Origin: Geobacter sp.
GTDB taxonomy: Bacteria; Desulfobacterota; Desulfuromonadia; Geobacterales; DSM-12255
DNA: 64,000 nt
Assembly (NCBI GenBank): GCA_009684525.1
Contig: WKKR01000002.1
Span: 558,001-622,000, forward strand
Direction of reading: 5' to 3'
The notes beneath the pieces are model-generated. The model was not told the origin of the DNA. It saw only the letters and a program-made list of their open reading frames with translations, and did no database searches. Positions 9,310-23,054 of this stretch are shown in pieces (the stretch's first letter is position 1; each line of letters begins with the position of its first letter). The translations under genes and the position numbers were made by a program.

Positions 9310-10138
9310 GAAGACCGGCCTCGGTAAGGGGATGGCAGCGCTTCTGCCGGTGAAGGAGACGGAGCAGGGGACCTTTTTCTCCTGCCCCATCGAAGAGATC
9401 AGGCCGCACCGGGGACAGCCGCGCAAGACCTTTTCTCCCGACAAGCTCGAAGAGCTGGCAGCATCCATTCGGGAAAAGGGGATCATTCAACCGCTGGTCG
9501 TGCGGAGGAAGGCCGACCATTATGAGCTGATTGCCGGGGAGCGCCGCTGGCGGGCCGCGCAGAAAGCTGGCTTGCGTGAGGTCCCGGTTGTCATCCAGGA
9601 CGTTTCCGACGATACCGCGCTGGAGATGGCGCTCATCGAGAACATCCAGCGCGAGGACCTGAACGCAGTCGAGGAGGCCGAGGCCTATCACGCCCTGCAG
9701 GAACGGTTCTCGCTCTCCCAGGAGGAGCTGGCGAAGCGGGTCGGCAAGGACCGGTCCACGGTGGCCAATGCTCTGAGGCTCCTCAGGTTGCCGACGGAGA
9801 TCAAGCGGGATGTGGTGGACGATCGGCTATCCATGGGGCATGCGCGCGCACTGCTCGCCCTGGAGAGTCCGGAAGAGATGAAGAGCTGTCGCGATGAGAT
9901 CGTCGGGAAAGACCTGACGGTACGGGCCGCCGAAGCCCTGGTCAAACGGGTCAAGGGCGGGGCGCGGCCGAAGCCGAAAAAAGAGCCCGACCTGCACATG
10001 ACCGACCTTGCCGAGCGCCTGAAGCGTCACTTCAAGGCAAAGGTCGCCATCCGGCCGAGCGGCAAAGGTGGCCGCATCGAAATCAGTTTTGCCAGTCAGG
10101 ATGAACTCTCCAGAATTATCGAGGCATTATCGCTCTGA
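9302..10138 (+). CDS. parB: ParB/Spo0J chromosome-partitioning protein
   Basis: 278-aa CTP-dependent DNA clamp that loads at parS sites. The ATG at 9302 starts MVKKTGLGKGMAALLP, the usual chromosomal ParB start, and overlaps the parA stop; in-frame codons further upstream lie inside parA. Motifs: the NTPase region IRPHRGQPRKTF and GERRWRAAQKAGL, the ENIQREDLNAVEEAEAY box, and the helix-turn-helix LSQEELAKRVGKDRSTVANA. A Lys-rich linker and a short dimerisation domain close the protein. I saw no canonical parS palindrome in this window. Confidence 0.96.
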   Translation: MVKKTGLGKGMAALLPVKETEQGTFFSCPIEEIRPHRGQPRKTFSPDKLEELAASIREKGIIQPLVVRRKADHYELIAGERRWRAAQKAGLREVPVVIQDVSDDTALEMALIENIQREDLNAVEEAEAYHALQERFSLSQEELAKRVGKDRSTVANALRLLRLPTEIKRDVVDDRLSMGHARALLALESPEEMKSCRDEIVGKDLTVRAAEALVKRVKGGARPKPKKEPDLHMTDLAERLKRHFKAKVAIRPSGKGGRIEISFASQDELSRIIEALSL

Positions 10139-10197
10139 TGCAGGTATTTTTGCTTCCCGGCACATTCATGAAAAATACTCGTCGGGGGTAAAAATGC

Positions 10198-10226
10198 TTG
10201 ACATAACTGTATACCTGTGTTAGCAA
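10198..10226 (+). promoter_or_regulatory. candidate promoter for the ATP synthase operon
   Basis: TTGACA at 10198-10203, 17 bp, then TAGCAA at 10221-10226. It lies in the 166-bp gap between parB and the b' gene. The -35 matches consensus; the -10 is weak. Confidence 0.4.
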
Positions 10227-10304
10227 TCTCTGGTTTTTCCAGTAACAACAAAAGGTTCTCGCTAGTATGTATGCTGTATACATCTTGCGGCAAGGGGTGT
10301 TGGT

Positions 10305-10730
10305 GTGATCAATATTGACCTGTCCTTCATAATCCAGATTGTCAATTTCCTGCTGCTGCTCGTTATTCTCAATTTCGCCCTCTACAAGCCGATCCGCAAG
10401 GTACTCGCCGATCGCGACGCCGAGCTGGCGGGGGCTCGTGAGCGTGCGGCTGCAGTGGATAAGGATGTAGCCGACAAAATGGCATCGTACGAGGCCCGCC
10501 TCAAAGAGGTTAAGGGGAGGGGTTTTGAAGAGCGTGAGGCGCTGAAGAAGGAAGCTGCCGCCGAAGAGGCGAAGCTGCTGGATGCTGCTCGCGGTGAGGC
10601 CGGTGAATCCTTGGCCGGTATCAAGCAGAAGATCGCCAAGGAGGCTGCAGATGCCCGGTCTGCTCTGCAGGAGCAAGCCCGCAGTCTGTCGCTTGAGATC
10701 TGCGAGAAGGTTCTCGGAAGGAGTCTGTAG
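10305..10730 (+). CDS. atpX: ATP synthase Fo subunit b' (atpX type)
   Basis: 141-aa peripheral-stalk subunit. The GTG at 10305 has AAGGGG a few bases upstream. One membrane helix at the N-terminus (FIIQIVNFLLLLVILNFALY) is followed by a long charged helix with Ala/Glu/Lys heptads, as in b-type stalks. It directly precedes a second b-like gene, so the stalk is probably a b/b' heterodimer as in photosynthetic bacteria and Geobacter. No a (atpB) or c (atpE) gene is adjacent, so the rest of Fo must be encoded elsewhere. Confidence 0.93.
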   Translation: MINIDLSFIIQIVNFLLLLVILNFALYKPIRKVLADRDAELAGARERAAAVDKDVADKMASYEARLKEVKGRGFEEREALKKEAAAEEAKLLDAARGEAGESLAGIKQKIAKEAADARSALQEQARSLSLEICEKVLGRSL

Positions 10731-11348
10731 ATGCAACACTCTGTTCAGCGTGAGGGGAAGCGTTCCCTGCTGATACCTGTTATCACCGGCCTGGCAACGG
10801 TCGGGTTCGCCGCGATCTGTATTGCGTCCGAGGGGGGCGGCGGAGCACACCATGCCGATACCGGTGCCCAGCTCAAGGATTTTGCCTGGCGTGTGCTCGA
10901 TTTTACAGTGCTTGCCCTGATCCTCTGGTGGGCGCTGAAGAAGGCCAATGTCAAGGGGGCACTGTCAGATCGCCGGGCAGGGATCGAAAAGGCTCTCTCC
11001 GAAGCGGTCACTGCCCGCGAAGCTGCAGAGCGGAAGCTTGCCGAGTATGCCGACAAGTTGGCGCAGGCAAACAAGGAGATCGATGAGATCCATGCCGCAA
11101 TGAAGCGCGAAGGGGAGCTCGAAAGGGAGCGGATCATCGCTGAAGCCAAGGTTGCTGCGGTCAAGATTCGCGAGCAGGCAGCTCAGGCCGCCAGCCAGGA
11201 GATTGTCAAGGCCCGCACTGAGCTGCGCGAGGAGGCTGGCCGTCTTGCGGTGCAGCTTGCCGAGCAGACCCTGAAGGAAAAAATCGAGAAGACCGACCAG
11301 GATCGTCTGGTTGGCGAATATCTTGCCAAGGTGGTACATCTACAGTGA
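10731..11348 (+). CDS. atpF: ATP synthase Fo subunit b
   Basis: 205-aa peripheral-stalk subunit that starts at the base after the b' stop codon. An N-terminal hydrophobic segment ([20 protein letters not shown]) may be a cleaved signal or an extra helix. The usual membrane anchor follows ([15 protein letters not shown]), then a long coiled-coil arm ending in [15 protein letters not shown]. The extra N-terminal hydrophobic segment makes it longer than a standard b subunit of about 160 aa. It overlaps atpH by 4 nt. Confidence 0.95.
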   Translation: MQHSVQREGKRSLLIPVITGLATVGFAAICIASEGGGGAHHADTGAQLKDFAWRVLDFTVLALILWWALKKANVKGALSDRRAGIEKALSEAVTAREAAERKLAEYADKLAQANKEIDEIHAAMKREGELERERIIAEAKVAAVKIREQAAQAASQEIVKARTELREEAGRLAVQLAEQTLKEKIEKTDQDRLVGEYLAKVVHLQ

Positions 11349-11887
11349 GCGCAAGCGCAATAGCAAGACGTTATGCCAAGGCACTGGTGCAGCTGGGTGC
11401 AGAAGCCGGTACCGTTGAGGCATTCAATGCAGAGCTGGTCAGTTTCAATGATACCTTGACGGCCAATCCGCCCCTCTCGGCACTCTTCCGCAATCCCGCC
11501 TACGGTGCTGATGCAAAGCACACAATTCTCGGGGAAATTGCCTCCAGGCTTTCCCTGTCACCGATCATCTGCAATTTTCTGCATCTGCTGCTCGACAGGA
11601 GCCGCATGGCCTGTCTGCAGCAGATTGTGGCAACCTTTGCCCAGCTTGCCGACGAGCTTTCCGGGGTTGTCCGCCCGGTGGTAACCTCGGGCATGTCGCT
11701 CTCCGACGGGCAGGTGGAAGAGATCAAGGCTTCGCTCGAAAAATCCACCGGTAAAAAGGTGCTGCTCACGGTCCAGGTCGATCCTGCCCTCATCGGCGGG
11801 GTTGTCACCAAGATCGGCGACCGTGTCTACGACGGCAGCGTCAAAACTCAGCTTGATAGAATCCAAGATATATTACAGAAGGGGTAA
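11345..11887 (+). CDS. atpH: ATP synthase F1 subunit delta
   Basis: 180-aa delta/OSCP subunit joining the b stalk to the top of the alpha3beta3 head. The GTG start overlaps the atpF stop (GTGA). The N-terminus [17 protein letters not shown] and the C-terminal block [28 protein letters not shown]-type motif are family hallmarks. It is full length and is followed 9 nt later by atpA. Confidence 0.97.
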   Translation: MSASAIARRYAKALVQLGAEAGTVEAFNAELVSFNDTLTANPPLSALFRNPAYGADAKHTILGEIASRLSLSPIICNFLHLLLDRSRMACLQQIVATFAQLADELSGVVRPVVTSGMSLSDGQVEEIKASLEKSTGKKVLLTVQVDPALIGGVVTKIGDRVYDGSVKTQLDRIQDILQKG

Positions 11888-11896
11888 GAGGGTTCC

Positions 11897-13405
<1,509 letters not shown>

Positions 13406-13424
13406 AAAGGACGGAAAGCCACAC

Positions 13425-15768
<2,344 letters not shown>

Positions 15769-15777
15769 TTCTGGAGG

Positions 15778-15794
15778 GGCGCATTGCATGCGCC
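15778..15794. other. hairpin between atpD and atpC
   Basis: ggcgcat tgc atgcgcc gives a perfect 7-bp stem in the 69-nt gap. No T-tract follows, so it is not an obvious terminator. It may affect mRNA processing or stability. Confidence 0.4.
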
Positions 15795-15837
15795 AAAATG
15801 AAGGGCGGACTGACTCCACCCCTACAAGGATTGATAC

Positions 15838-16254
15838 ATGGCTGAATCACTGAAGCTTACACTGGTAACACCATATAAAAAGGTCCTCGAAGAGGATGTC
15901 GATGAGATAACCGCTACCGGCTCGCTTGGGGAATTCGGCATACTGCCTGGCCATGCCCCTTTCCTTTCTTCCCTGAAAATAGGCGAGTTTACCTATAGAA
16001 TCGGGAACAAGGTCGAGCATATGGCTGTCAACTGGGGTTACTTCGAGATCGAAGACGACAAGGTCACGGTTCTTGTCGAGACCGCCGAAGCTGCCGAAGA
16101 GATCGATGTCGAGCGGGCCAAGGCAGCGCTCGGTCGGGCGGAGGAGGCGCTGAAGAAGCTCTCCCCCGAGGACAAGAGCTACAAGATCATGGAGGCTGCC
16201 CTGGAACGTGCCGTGATCAGGATGCAGGTTGCCAGCAAGCTTGCCCGGAAGTAG
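15838..16254 (+). CDS. atpC: ATP synthase F1 subunit epsilon
   Basis: 138-aa rotor subunit that couples gamma to the c-ring and can inhibit ATP hydrolysis. The beta-sandwich contains GEFGILPGHAPFLSSLKIG, the family signature, and a C-terminal helix hairpin follows (RAKAALGRAEEALKKL). It is the last gene of the operon and a terminator begins about 25 nt after its stop. Confidence 0.97.
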   Translation: MAESLKLTLVTPYKKVLEEDVDEITATGSLGEFGILPGHAPFLSSLKIGEFTYRIGNKVEHMAVNWGYFEIEDDKVTVLVETAEAAEEIDVERAKAALGRAEEALKKLSPEDKSYKIMEAALERAVIRMQVASKLARK

Positions 16255-16276
16255 CGCCGGCAGGAACAGATATGGG

Positions 16277-16308
16277 GAAAAGAGTGGCTTATGCCGCTCT
16301 TTTTTTTT
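16277..16308 (+). terminator. terminator of the ATP synthase operon
   Basis: aaagagtggc ttat gccgctcttt (one G-T wobble) followed by a run of T, directly after atpC. Confidence 0.85.
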
Positions 16309-16316
16309 GCCGACTC

Positions 16317-16345
16317 TTGACATGCCGTGGCGTAGATTGTATATC
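16317..16345 (+). promoter_or_regulatory. sigma-70 promoter for pdxA
   Basis: TTGACA at 16317-16322, 17 bp, TATATC at 16340-16345. This is 32 bp before the pdxA ATG and just after the atp terminator. Confidence 0.65.
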
Positions 16346-16376
16346 GGCGCTGATGCGATTGTAGCGGGAGAATACC

Positions 16377-17390
16377 ATGAACAGACCGATCATAGCCGTA
16401 ACCATGGGAGATCCTGCGGGGATCGGACCCGAGATCGTCGCAAAGGCCCTAGCCGGTAGTGACGTACAGACCTGCTGCCGCCCCTTGGTCGTTGGCGATC
16501 GCAATGCCATGGAGAGGGGCATCAGGGACAGCGGGGTGCGGTTGCAGGTGGAGGAGACCGACGACCTTCCCGGGGAGGATGAACGCACCGGAGTGCTTTA
16601 CCTCCGGACCTGTTCGCGGCTCGCAGATGACGACATCGTTTATGGCAAGCCGTCAACGACCGCCGGCGATGCCGTTTACCGCTACATCGTCGAAGCTGCC
16701 ACGCTTTGCAGTTCCGGGCGGGTGGCAGGCATGGCAACAGCGCCCATCAGCAAGGTGGCGATGAACCGTGCTGGCCATCACTATCCCGGCCATACCGAAC
16801 TCCTGGCCCATCTGACGAATAGCAGCGAGTGCGTCATGATGCTGGCCGGCGACCGGCTCCGGGTATCGCTCGTGACCATCCATGAGCCGCTGGCCGCCGT
16901 GCCCGGTCTCCTGACCGTTGACAAGGTACTGTCGACCATCAGGACCACCAGCCGTGATCTGGCACGCTACTTCATCCCTTCTCCCCGGATCGGGGTTGCG
17001 GCGCTGAACCCCCATTGCGGTGAAGAGGGGTTGTTCGGCAACGAGGAGCAGCGGATCATAGCGCCGGCAATTGCGCTGGCTCGGAGCGAGGGGATAGAGG
17101 TGCAAGGCCCGCTTTCCGCGGATACCCTCTTTCATTTTGCCATCGACGGTGGCTATGATGCCGTGGTCTGCATGTACCACGACCAGGGGCTGATACCCCT
17201 GAAACTGGTCCATTTCGATGACGGTGTGAATGTAACCCTCGGCCTTCCCATCATCCGCACGTCCGTTGACCATGGTACGGCCTATGACCTTGCCGGAAGC
17301 GGCACGGCAAGCGCAACCAGCATGACGGCGGCGATCAGGATGGCAGCATCCATGGCCCGCCAGGCGCAGGCCGCGGTAAGCGGACCGTGA
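16377..17390 (+). CDS. pdxA: 4-hydroxythreonine-4-phosphate dehydrogenase PdxA
   Basis: 337-aa NAD-dependent, metal-dependent enzyme of the DXP-dependent pyridoxal phosphate pathway, oxidising 4-phosphohydroxy-L-threonine. It begins with PIIAVTMGDPAGIGPEI. ATAPISKVAMNRAGHHYPGHTELLA, NPHCGEEGLFG, DTLF, YHDQGLIPLKL and RTSVDHGTAYDLAG are all intact; these carry the metal-binding His/Asp residues. It has its own promoter. The downstream GAF-GGDEF gene follows closely and may be co-transcribed. Confidence 0.97.
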   Translation: MNRPIIAVTMGDPAGIGPEIVAKALAGSDVQTCCRPLVVGDRNAMERGIRDSGVRLQVEETDDLPGEDERTGVLYLRTCSRLADDDIVYGKPSTTAGDAVYRYIVEAATLCSSGRVAGMATAPISKVAMNRAGHHYPGHTELLAHLTNSSECVMMLAGDRLRVSLVTIHEPLAAVPGLLTVDKVLSTIRTTSRDLARYFIPSPRIGVAALNPHCGEEGLFGNEEQRIIAPAIALARSEGIEVQGPLSADTLFHFAIDGGYDAVVCMYHDQGLIPLKLVHFDDGVNVTLGLPIIRTSVDHGTAYDLAGSGTASATSMTAAIRMAASMARQAQAAVSGP

Positions 17391-17427
17391 AAGGATCATC
17401 AGCCCGTTTTTCCGAGAGGGGGTAGTC

Positions 17428-18504
17428 GTGGTGAACGGCACAACTGGGTATCTTCTGGAGGAAGCCCTCCAGAGACGGAACGCCGAGCTTGCTACCATGG
17501 TCGAGATCGGCAAGGCGCTCACGGCATCCCTGGATCTGGAAGAGGTGCTCCAGGCGATCATGGAGCGGGTGAGCGGCCTTCTGCAGCCCACTGCGTGGTC
17601 TTTGCTCCTGGTTGACCAACAGTCGGGCGACCTGGTATTCGAGATCGCCATTTCAACCGCATCCCGGCTGCTCAAGGGGACCCGCCTGGAAAAGGGTACC
17701 GGCATTGCAGGCTGGGTTGTGGAACATGGCGAGTCGCTCCTGATTCCCAACGTGCGGGAAGACTCGCGATTCTGTGATGCCGTCGACCGGGCAGTCTCGT
17801 TCACGACCCGCTCCATCGTCTGCATCCCGGTCAAGAGCCGCGAGCGGATACTCGGGGTCATCCAGCTGGAGAACAGTCTGGAGGATGGAAGCTTCAGCGA
17901 GGCAGACCTCGCCATCCTCACGACCATTGCCGATTTTGCCGCCATTGCCATCGAGAATGCGCGGGCACACGAAAGGGTCAACCAACTCGCGGTTACCGAT
18001 GAACTGACCGGACTCTGGAATGCCCGGCGATTCAACGAGCTCCTGGAATACGAGGTCGAAAGGACCTGGCGCTACGGCGGCGCCTTGTCGCTGATCTTTC
18101 TCGATCTCGATCATTTCAAGCGGGTCAACGACACCCATGGACACTTGGTGGGAAGCCGGTTGCTCAGCGAGGTTGGCCGTCTCCTAGGGAACAGCATCCG
18201 CAAGATCGACAGCGGATCGCGCTTCGGGGGGGATGAGTTTGTCCTGATGTTCCCCAACACCTTCAAGGAGCATGGGGTTATGCTTGCCAAGCGGCTCTGT
18301 TCCCTGCTCAGCAGCACGGATTTTGTTGCTGATGACGGGACTCCGCTGGTGGTAACCGCAAGTTTCGGCGTGGCAACCTACCCCGACGATGCGGAAACGG
18401 CCCAGCAACTGCTGGGTGCCGCCGACAAGGCGATGTACGCGATAAAAGAGGCATCGCGCAACGGAGTCGGCGTTGCTGCCCTCTGCGGTGCCGGTAGCGA
18501 TTGA
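17428..18504 (+). CDS. GAF-GGDEF diguanylate cyclase
   Basis: 358-aa soluble protein predicted to make cyclic di-GMP in response to a ligand bound by its GAF domain. The GAF domain spans about 21-178 (ATMVEIGKALTASLDLEEVL ... FAAIAIENAR). The GGDEF domain spans about 190-350, with an intact GGDEF at 267-271. The inhibitory I-site R258-x-x-D261 lies five residues before it, so product feedback is expected. No transmembrane segment is present. Translation starts at GTG (17428) after a purine-rich AGAGGGGG. It lies between pdxA and the glycosyltransferase on the same strand. Confidence 0.93.
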   Translation: MVNGTTGYLLEEALQRRNAELATMVEIGKALTASLDLEEVLQAIMERVSGLLQPTAWSLLLVDQQSGDLVFEIAISTASRLLKGTRLEKGTGIAGWVVEHGESLLIPNVREDSRFCDAVDRAVSFTTRSIVCIPVKSRERILGVIQLENSLEDGSFSEADLAILTTIADFAAIAIENARAHERVNQLAVTDELTGLWNARRFNELLEYEVERTWRYGGALSLIFLDLDHFKRVNDTHGHLVGSRLLSEVGRLLGNSIRKIDSGSRFGGDEFVLMFPNTFKEHGVMLAKRLCSLLSSTDFVADDGTPLVVTASFGVATYPDDAETAQQLLGAADKAMYAIKEASRNGVGVAALCGAGSD

Positions 18505-18536
18505 AGAGAAACTGCTAGACAACTCATGAGGTTCTC

Positions 18537-19484
18537 GTGCGTCTGAAATCCATCATTCTGGTCGGCATCGGCTGCCTGGTCCTGTATGCCGGCTACATCA
18601 TCGTCTCCCTTGCCCTGCTCCCCCCAGTTGCGGAACTGAAGAACCGGAAGTCTTCCATGACCATCCAGGTCAAGGACTGGCAGGGGAAGTATCACCCGTT
18701 CGTTGTCGGTCCGAAGAACCGGTCTTGGGTTTCGGGCGGGAACATCCCTGCGGAAATGAAGTGGTCGGTTATCCTGGCAGAGGATGCCAACTTCTACAAG
18801 CACGAAGGGATCGACGTCAAGGCGATCAAGAATGCCATAAAATACGACCTTGAGCAGAAGAGCTTCGCCCGTGGTGCGTCGACCATAACCCAGCAGGTCG
18901 CGAAGAACCTCTTCCTTTCCCGGGAAAAGACCATCACGCGCAAATTCAAGGAGCTGTATCTCGCCGTGCGGATGGAACAGGAACTGACCAAGGGGCGTAT
19001 CGTCGAACTCTACCTGAACGTGGTGGAACTTGGCCCGATGGTCTACGGTATCGGCCACGGGTCACAGTATTATTTCGGCAAACCGGCATCAACCCTTACC
19101 CCACGGGAATCAGCATTTCTTGCCGCCATGCTGCCCGGCCCCAGAGTTGCCTACAACCCTTACAAAAACCTTGGTAAGGTGTTGCGGCGCTCGGACATGA
19201 TTCTGCAACTGCTGCGGAAAAAGGGGGTCCTGAGCGAGGGTGAGTACCGGCAGGCATTGGCCGAAGTGCCGAACGTGGTAAGGCTGCAGCGCAAGGTCGA
19301 TGCCAGCATCCAGAAGCAGGAGGTGTTTCAGCCCATGAGTAGTGCAACCGCTCCGGGCACGGCTCCTGCTGTAGAAGAGGAAAAAGAGAGCACTGGGGAG
19401 AGCGCGCCGGCGGAAAAACAGGAAAGCCCGGCGGAAACTCCTCCGCAGGGTGAGACGGGTGCGGAACAACCTACAAAACAGTGA
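18537..19484 (+). CDS. mtgA: monofunctional peptidoglycan glycosyltransferase (MtgA-like, GT51)
   Basis: 315-aa inner-membrane enzyme that polymerises lipid II into glycan strands. An N-terminal membrane helix (SIILVGIGCLVLYAGYIIVS) is followed by a GT51 domain with VILAEDANFYKHEG (catalytic Glu) and GASTITQQVAKNLFLS. The partner motif KELYLAVRMEQELTKGRIVELYLN is intact. A Glu/Pro-rich tail of about 50 residues after position 265 is unusual for MtgA. No transpeptidase domain follows. The start is GTG at 18537. Confidence 0.9.
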   Translation: MRLKSIILVGIGCLVLYAGYIIVSLALLPPVAELKNRKSSMTIQVKDWQGKYHPFVVGPKNRSWVSGGNIPAEMKWSVILAEDANFYKHEGIDVKAIKNAIKYDLEQKSFARGASTITQQVAKNLFLSREKTITRKFKELYLAVRMEQELTKGRIVELYLNVVELGPMVYGIGHGSQYYFGKPASTLTPRESAFLAAMLPGPRVAYNPYKNLGKVLRRSDMILQLLRKKGVLSEGEYRQALAEVPNVVRLQRKVDASIQKQEVFQPMSSATAPGTAPAVEEEKESTGESAPAEKQESPAETPPQGETGAEQPTKQ

Positions 19485-19523
19485 CGCACCGATAGACGAT
19501 AAAGTGTCCGCGATGGACAACCG

Positions 19524-19552
19524 CAGGGGGGCTTGAGAGCCCCCCTGTTTCA
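19524..19552 (+). terminator. rho-independent terminator
   Basis: Perfect 10-bp stem caggggggct tgag agcccccctg followed by TTTC, 40 nt after the glycosyltransferase stop. Confidence 0.8.
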
Positions 19553-19699
19553 TTTGCGACACAATGCCAGATAACATATGGAAAAATTAATGATGATCCC
19601 TGGCCGATGCGTTTAAGAAAAGGGGTATGCATCCGAAACAATATCTTGAAGTCTGAATGTGTTGGATGTCGCACCGCAACGGTGTCACCTGGAGGATGC

Positions 19700-21790
19700 A
19701 TGCAGAAGAGACTCATGTACAAGGTGCTCGTCATCATCGGCCTTACCCTGGGGCTGGGATTTGCCATCATGGGGGTTACTGCCCTCTGGCTGCAGTTCAA
19801 ATCCACTGTTGCACTGCAGATAAGCAACAGCAGGTCGCTGGCCGGGATCATCATTCGCGACGTGGATGACTATCTGCTCCGTGGCGAAGTGGCGCAAGTA
19901 GACCGCTATGTGAGGCAGATGAAGGAGAGGCGCCATGTGACAGAGCTGGGTATTTTCGACAAGGAAGGAAAGCTCAAGTCGGGTGGGGGGGCGACATATC
20001 AGAAAGAGGTAGATGCAGCACTCAAGAATGGCGAACACTTTGAGATGCGTGAAGAGCGCGAGGGAAAACGAACTCTGACAACGGTCATCCCGTTGAAAAA
20101 CGAGGAGCGCTGCAAGTCCTGTCATCCCAACGATCCGGCGCACCTAGGGGCGGTTGTGCTGACAACGCCGCTCGACCAGGGGTATCAGGCTGCAATCAGG
20201 CTCTCGAAGGTGCTGACCGTGGCAGGGATTACCGCATTTGTCATCATGCTGGGAGGGCTCTATCTCTTTTTCCGTAGAACTATTGTCCGAGAAATACTGA
20301 TGCTCTCCGGTAATGTGGAGGCCCTGGCCAAAGGGGAAGGCGACCTGACCCGGGAGATCGACGTCCGCTCCAAGGACGAAATCGGCAGTCTGGCCATGGA
20401 TATCAACCAGCTTACGGCAAAATTGCGGGAGATTATCGGTGCCCTGTATGATCAGGGTGGACGGGTGGCGCTGAAGGTCTGTGAACTGACGCAGACGACG
20501 GGAAAAACCGTCAATGCCGCAGGAACCCAGAAAGAAGAGGCGGTTGCGGTTGCCGTTGCCGCAGAGGAGATGGCTGCAACGCTGAACGGTGTCGCCGATA
20601 CCACCCATCAGGCAGCCGAACTGGCCTCTGCCGTCAATCGAGCGGCCGGCGACGGGATGAGCGCGGTTGAAGAGACATGGCACTGCATGGAGGCAATCAA
20701 GGAGAGCGTCGACAAGACGCTTGCCACGGTGCAGCGGTTGGCCGCATCGTCGGCTACCATTGGCGAAATCGTCTGCCTGATCGAGGAGATCGCCGACCAG
20801 ACCAACCTGCTGGCTCTCAACGCCGCCATCGAGGCGGCCCGGGCAGGTGAGCACGGCCGTGGTTTTGCCGTGGTTGCCGATGAGGTGAAAAATCTCTCCG
20901 GAAAGACTGCTGCCTCGACCAAGGAGATTGCCCGGATCATCCTGGCGATCCGGGAGGAGGGGCAGGCGGCAGCAGCATCTATGGAAGAAGAGCAGGCTCG
21001 CGTTGCAGAAGGGGTTGCCACGGCCCAGACCGCACGGGATGCCCTGGAAAACATCAGGCGGCTGAGTAACGAATCCACGGACATGATCAGCCAGATTGCC
21101 ACGGCGACCGAAGAGCAGAGTGCCACCACCAGCGAGATTACGCAAAAGATCCAGAGGATCTCGACGGTTGCCCAGGACGTTAATGGCCTCATGACGGTCA
21201 ACGACCAGACCCTGCACCACCTGTCAGGGGTTGCGGAACAGATCTATGCGACGGTTGGCCGGTTCAAGGTGGGGAACTACCATGACGCTATGAAAGAGGT
21301 TGCCTGTGAACTGAGGGACAGAGTAACGACAGCCCTGCAGAAGGCCGTCGCCGACGGCAAGATCACCACGGACGCCCTCTTCTCACGGCAGTACCGGCCG
21401 ATTCCCAATACCGTGCCACAAAAGTATTCCACCCAATTCGACAGCTTCTTCGATCAGTGGATCTCGCCGATCCAGGAAGAGGTTCTGCGCAAAGGCAGCA
21501 ATCTGGTCTTTGCCATCTGCGTTGACGATCATGGGTACTGCCCCAGCCACAATCTCAAATTTGCCCAGCCTCTGACGGGCGACCCCGAGAATGACAAGGT
21601 GAGAAACCGTACGAAGCGGATTTTCGATGATCGCACCGGCATTCGAGCTGCGCAGAACACCTCGTCCTTTCTGTTGCAGACGTACATGCGCGATACGGGG
21701 GAGATCATGAACGACATGTCAACGCCGATCATCATTGCAGGTCGGCATTGGGGAGGGGTCCGGATCGGCTATTCGGCAGAGGAGGGGTAA
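19700..21790 (+). CDS. methyl-accepting chemotaxis protein with periplasmic c-haem motif
   Basis: 696 aa from the ATG at 19700, which has GGAGG 4 nt upstream; an earlier in-frame start at 19607 lacks one. A transmembrane helix ([20 protein letters not shown]) leads to a periplasmic sensor of about 150 aa with C138-K-S-C141-H142, a c-haem attachment motif. A second transmembrane helix, HAMP and the MCP signalling domain follow, with the hairpin [20 protein letters not shown]. About 155 residues follow the coiled coil ([15 protein letters not shown] ... [10 protein letters not shown]), a PDC/Cache-like cytoplasmic domain seen at the end of some chemoreceptors. It could therefore carry two sensory inputs, one on each side of the membrane. 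Confidence 0.92.
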   Translation: MQKRLMYKVLVIIGLTLGLGFAIMGVTALWLQFKSTVALQISNSRSLAGIIIRDVDDYLLRGEVAQVDRYVRQMKERRHVTELGIFDKEGKLKSGGGATYQKEVDAALKNGEHFEMREEREGKRTLTTVIPLKNEERCKSCHPNDPAHLGAVVLTTPLDQGYQAAIRLSKVLTVAGITAFVIMLGGLYLFFRRTIVREILMLSGNVEALAKGEGDLTREIDVRSKDEIGSLAMDINQLTAKLREIIGALYDQGGRVALKVCELTQTTGKTVNAAGTQKEEAVAVAVAAEEMAATLNGVADTTHQAAELASAVNRAAGDGMSAVEETWHCMEAIKESVDKTLATVQRLAASSATIGEIVCLIEEIADQTNLLALNAAIEAARAGEHGRGFAVVADEVKNLSGKTAASTKEIARIILAIREEGQAAAASMEEEQARVAEGVATAQTARDALENIRRLSNESTDMISQIATATEEQSATTSEITQKIQRISTVAQDVNGLMTVNDQTLHHLSGVAEQIYATVGRFKVGNYHDAMKEVACELRDRVTTALQKAVADGKITTDALFSRQYRPIPNTVPQKYSTQFDSFFDQWISPIQEEVLRKGSNLVFAICVDDHGYCPSHNLKFAQPLTGDPENDKVRNRTKRIFDDRTGIRAAQNTSSFLLQTYMRDTGEIMNDMSTPIIIAGRHWGGVRIGYSAEEG

Positions 21791-21961
21791 AAAATTCGGC
21801 GAAATATGCATGTGTGCAGCGGAACCGGTCGCCTCTGCGGAGAATTCGGGTATACTGTTTTGCACACGAGGTTCTAGTTGATAGAATAGTGGGTCGCACC
21901 GGCAATTTTGAGCTTTCCGTTGGGCTGTTCAGCAGTTGAAGACATTTGGAGGTCGCGATTC

Positions 21962-23035
21962 GTGTCGAATGAAGTCAAAGGGACAATCATCGTAGTTGAT
22001 GATGACCGGTTCGTACTGGAAAGTGTCGCAGCGTTGCTGCAGATGACCGGGTTCATGGTCCGTCCGTTCCAGAATGGTCATGATGTGCTGGTTGACTTTC
22101 CCGGAGAAAAGGTTGACCTTGTTCTCACCGACGTGAATATGCCATTCATGACCGGTATCGAACTGCTGGAACGGATCCATGAGGCCGATCCTGAAACGCC
22201 GGTGATCCTCATGACCGGCTATGCCGAACTGGAGATGGCGGTTTTGGCCATCCAGAAGGGGGCGACCGATTTCATTATCAAGCCGTACAATCCCGCCTAC
22301 CTGATCCATGCCGTGGAGAAGGCGATCAACTACAAGCGGTTGCGCCAGATTGAACGCAATTACAAGGAGGAGTTGGAGCGAACCGTTGCCCAGCGGACCC
22401 TGGAACTAGCCGATGCCTTGAGCCAGCTGAAAACCTTGAGCATCGAGACCATCTCCCGACTCACTGCCGCCGCGGAATTGCGCGACGAGGATACGGGACG
22501 GCACATCGTGCGCATCGGCAGGTATGCGAAGCGTCTTGCCCGCGAGATCGGCATGGGCGATGAGTTCATGGAAACGATCCGCATCGCCAGTGCCATGCAT
22601 GACGTGGGGAAGATCGGCATCCCCGACTCCATCCTGCTGAAACCGGGGGCGTTGACCCCGGAAGAGTTCAGAATCATCAAGACCCATACCACCATCGGCG
22701 AGCGGATACTTGCCGGCTCATCCTTCGCCATGCTCAAGATGGCTGCGTCAATCGCGCTCAATCATCATGAACGCTGGGATGGAAGCGGATATCCCCGGGG
22801 GTTGAGCGGTGATGACATCCCGGTGGAAGGACGGATCGTCATGTTGGTCGACCAGTATGATGCGCTCCGGAGCGTGCGGGTCTACAAGTCGGCATTTTCC
22901 CATGAGGAGACCTGCCGGATCATTATCGAAGGTGATGGGCGAACCTTGCCGACCCACTTCGATCCCCTGGTTCTGCAGGCATTCCGGGATACGGCCGATG
23001 ATTTTGCCCGGATTTATGGGGACGACCACGATTGA
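21962..23035 (+). CDS. response regulator with HD-GYP cyclic-di-GMP phosphodiesterase output
   Basis: 357 aa from the GTG at 21962, with GGAGGT 8 nt upstream. The receiver domain (1-120) has acidic residues D13-D15, the phospho-acceptor D57 (LTDVNMP) and K107. A coiled linker at about 125-165 leads to an HD-GYP domain with [11 protein letters not shown]213-D214, [11 protein letters not shown] (HHE 268-270, GYP 276-278) and DQYDALRS. All metal ligands look intact, so it should degrade c-di-GMP. No cognate histidine kinase is adjacent. A terminator shared with the convergent PP-loop gene follows. Confidence 0.95.
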   Translation: MSNEVKGTIIVVDDDRFVLESVAALLQMTGFMVRPFQNGHDVLVDFPGEKVDLVLTDVNMPFMTGIELLERIHEADPETPVILMTGYAELEMAVLAIQKGATDFIIKPYNPAYLIHAVEKAINYKRLRQIERNYKEELERTVAQRTLELADALSQLKTLSIETISRLTAAAELRDEDTGRHIVRIGRYAKRLAREIGMGDEFMETIRIASAMHDVGKIGIPDSILLKPGALTPEEFRIIKTHTTIGERILAGSSFAMLKMAASIALNHHERWDGSGYPRGLSGDDIPVEGRIVMLVDQYDALRSVRVYKSAFSHEETCRIIIEGDGRTLPTHFDPLVLQAFRDTADDFARIYGDDHD

Positions 23036-23054
23036 GTTGCAGGGGCAGGGGATG

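Noticed and set aside
8285-10304. parS site near parAB
   Set aside because: No 14-16 bp palindrome of the TGTTTCACGTGAAACA type was found in the gaps around parA and parB.
19582-19610. Possible sigma-28 flagellar promoter before the chemoreceptor (GCCGATGC with an upstream AT-rich -35)
   Set aside because: The TTAA element is spaced about 12 bp instead of 15 and the -10 has a mismatch; too weak to call.
20144-21220. 358-aa minus-strand frame opposite the chemoreceptor
   Set aside because: The plus strand encodes an intact MCP signalling domain here.
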